From Peptococcaceae bacterium UBA2264 (GTDB taxonomy: Bacteria > Bacillota > Desulfitobacteriia > Desulfitobacteriales > Desulfitobacteriaceae), in assembly GCA_002347475.1 (NCBI GenBank), contig DDXI01000055.1, positions 1-23,620 on the forward strand: 23,620 bases of DNA, in the 5' to 3' direction. Below are positions 22,313-23,620 of this stretch, piece by piece. The notes below the pieces were generated by a model. That model was not told the origin of the DNA, searched no databases, and saw only the letters and a list, made by a program, of their open reading frames with translations. The translations under genes and the position numbers were made by a program. The first letter of the stretch is position 1. The number at the start of each line of letters is the position of its first letter.

Positions 22313-23586
22313 TGTGTAGCACCCTCTCTATATTTCTGGCTCAGACTAATATGAGCCTCTGATAATGGAATCTCATACTGTTCACCCAGTTGTAAATCCC
22401 GCACGATCAGAACTTCTTTCTCCAATTCTTGCTCTCCCAGAATCAGCGCAAAGTTGACGCCCAGCCGGTCGGCGCTCTTGAGCTGAGCCTTCAGACTTCT
22501 TTCCGTCAAATCAATACTGACAGGAATTCTTTCCTGCCGTAATTTACTGACAAGCCTAAAGCCCTCTTTCTGAGCCTCTGCTCCCAGGGCAACCACCATA
22601 GCAAATCCGGACTTCCCGGACTCCGGCAGTTTTTGCTGGGCCTCGAGTGCCGCCAATACCCGTTCCATACCCATGGCAAAGCCTATCCCCGCTGTTGGGG
22701 GCCCGCCAATCTCCTGTACTAATCTATCGTAACGTCCCCCGCCACAAATAGCACTTTGAGCCCCGATCTCTTCGACTACTACTTCAAAAGCAGTTTTGCA
22801 ATAATAATCCAGGCCTCTGACCAGACGCGGATTAATTTTGAAAACAACTCCTGCCGCTTGCAACAGAGCCTGCAAACGCTGAAAATGCTGACTGCAATCT
22901 GCACAGAGCAAATCCAGGGTGGTAGGAGCACCTTCCGTCAGCTCCCGGCATAACGGATTCTTGCAATCTAAAACCCGCAAGGGATTTCGTTCAAATCTGT
23001 CCTGGCAATCCCGGCATAATTGTTCATAACGCTCTGTTAAAAACTTTTGCAGTTCCTGGGCATGCTGCTGCCGGCAATTGGGGCAGCCCACTGAATTAAC
23101 ATGTACTTCCAGCCCACCCAGACCCAAACGTCTGTAAAAATCCCAAACCAGACTGATGACCTCAGCATCTACAACAGGCTTATCCCCGCCCAGGACTTCA
23201 ACGCCAAATTGATGGAATTGCCGAAAACGACCGGTTTGCGGCCGTTCATAACGGAACATAGGCCCCAAATAATATAATTTCAAAGGGAGGGCTCCTGTAT
23301 ACAGTTTATCCTCTACATAGGCCCGGCAAACTGAGGCCGTTCCTTCCGGGCGCAAGGTCAGGGAGCGCTTTCCTTTATCCAGAAAGGTATACATTTCCTT
23401 GTTGACAATATCAGTCGTATCGCCAACTCCTCTTTGAAAAAGTTCAGTTACCTCAAAAATCGGAGTCCGAATTTCCTCATATCCATATTCCTGACAAACC
23501 GAACGAATTGTTTCCTCAAGAAATTGCCACTTTTCTATCATACCCGGCAATATATCCTGAGTTCCTTTCGCTCGTTGAATCACCAT
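22309..23586 (-). CDS. hisS: Histidyl-tRNA synthetase
   Basis: Charges tRNA-His. The 425 residues show RAKGTQDILP at the start, class II motif 2 (GPMFRYERPQTGRFRQFHQF, about 108-127), the HisRS-specific RGLDYY and GGGRYD, motif 3 (AGIGFAMGMERVL), and a C-terminal anticodon domain. The insertion between about 165 and 235 has several Cys pairs (CPNC, CRDC, CKNPLC, CADC), a feature of many Firmicute enzymes and perhaps a metal site. The ATG at 23586 has GGAGG 7 nt upstream. It is upstream of and overlaps aspS; its promoter is mostly outside the window. Confidence 0.98.
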   Translation of the reverse strand: MVIQRAKGTQDILPGMIEKWQFLEETIRSVCQEYGYEEIRTPIFEVTELFQRGVGDTTDIVNKEMYTFLDKGKRSLTLRPEGTASVCRAYVEDKLYTGALPLKLYYLGPMFRYERPQTGRFRQFHQFGVEVLGGDKPVVDAEVISLVWDFYRRLGLGGLEVHVNSVGCPNCRQQHAQELQKFLTERYEQLCRDCQDRFERNPLRVLDCKNPLCRELTEGAPTTLDLLCADCSQHFQRLQALLQAAGVVFKINPRLVRGLDYYCKTAFEVVVEEIGAQSAICGGGRYDRLVQEIGGPPTAGIGFAMGMERVLAALEAQQKLPESGKSGFAMVVALGAEAQKEGFRLVSKLRQERIPVSIDLTERSLKAQLKSADRLGVNFALILGEQELEKEVLIVRDLQLGEQYEIPLSEAHISLSQKYREGATQ

Positions 23587-23620
23587 GTTTCTACCTCCTC
23601 GTATAATAAAGTCATCGAAT

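Noticed and set aside
1..23620. CRISPR arrays, insertion sequences, prophage, tRNA or rRNA genes
   Set aside because: No repeat-spacer pattern, transposase, integrase, terminal inverted repeats or cloverleaf sequences were seen in the intergenic regions.

Overview
This window reads as a chromosomal segment of an anaerobic Firmicute, most likely Clostridia of the Peptococcaceae type (Desulfitobacterium/Dehalobacter-like). That is inference from protein style, moderate GC, an AlaS-IreB-RuvX-DUF1292 block, CbiMNQO cobalt uptake under a cobalamin riboswitch, and an aldo/keto reductase fused to a two-cluster ferredoxin domain. No database search was possible. All genes but one (rarA) lie on the minus strand. 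It is a housekeeping region: no phage, transposon, CRISPR, tRNA or rRNA gene was seen.

Layout from left to right. (1) aroE (C-terminus cut by the window edge), aroA and tyrA form a shikimate/tyrosine operon read leftward from a putative promoter near 3.2 kb. (2) yqeG, a HAD phosphatase, has its own promoter and terminator. (3) cbiM-cbiN-cbiQ-cbiO encode an ECF-type cobalt importer. It is preceded by a cobalamin riboswitch with an intrinsic terminator, then by an unusually long (about 365 nt), hairpin-rich stretch that holds a possible 36-residue membrane peptide. (4) A 68-residue unknown, a U32 (TrhP-like) protein and a DUF4911 protein form one unit. (5) The DUF1292 protein, ruvX and an aldo/keto reductase-ferredoxin fusion follow, bounded by two strong terminators. 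(6) alaS-ireB has its own near-consensus promoter. (7) A small zinc-ribbon protein stands alone. (8) iscR-iscS-iscU-mnmA form a sulfur-transfer operon leading to 2-thiouridine in tRNA. (9) rarA, divergent from iscR, encodes an atypical RarA-type AAA+ ATPase. (10) A CsoR/CstR-family repressor and thioredoxin form an operon with a perfect consensus promoter and a TACCC-n5-GGGTA operator. (11) hisS-aspS overlap by 4 nt.

Two themes link the genes. The first is translation: AlaRS, AspRS and HisRS, plus two wobble-uridine modification proteins (MnmA, and TrhP-like U32 by inference). The second is sulfur and redox handling: IscR/IscS/IscU/MnmA beside a repressor that has lost the copper-ligand histidine but keeps both cysteines, paired with thioredoxin. 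I see no clear new multi-gene system. The most original signals are the second structured leader before cbiM, the persulfide-sensor-like repressor with trxA, the atypical RarA, and the AroE lacking the usual NADP-binding Arg.
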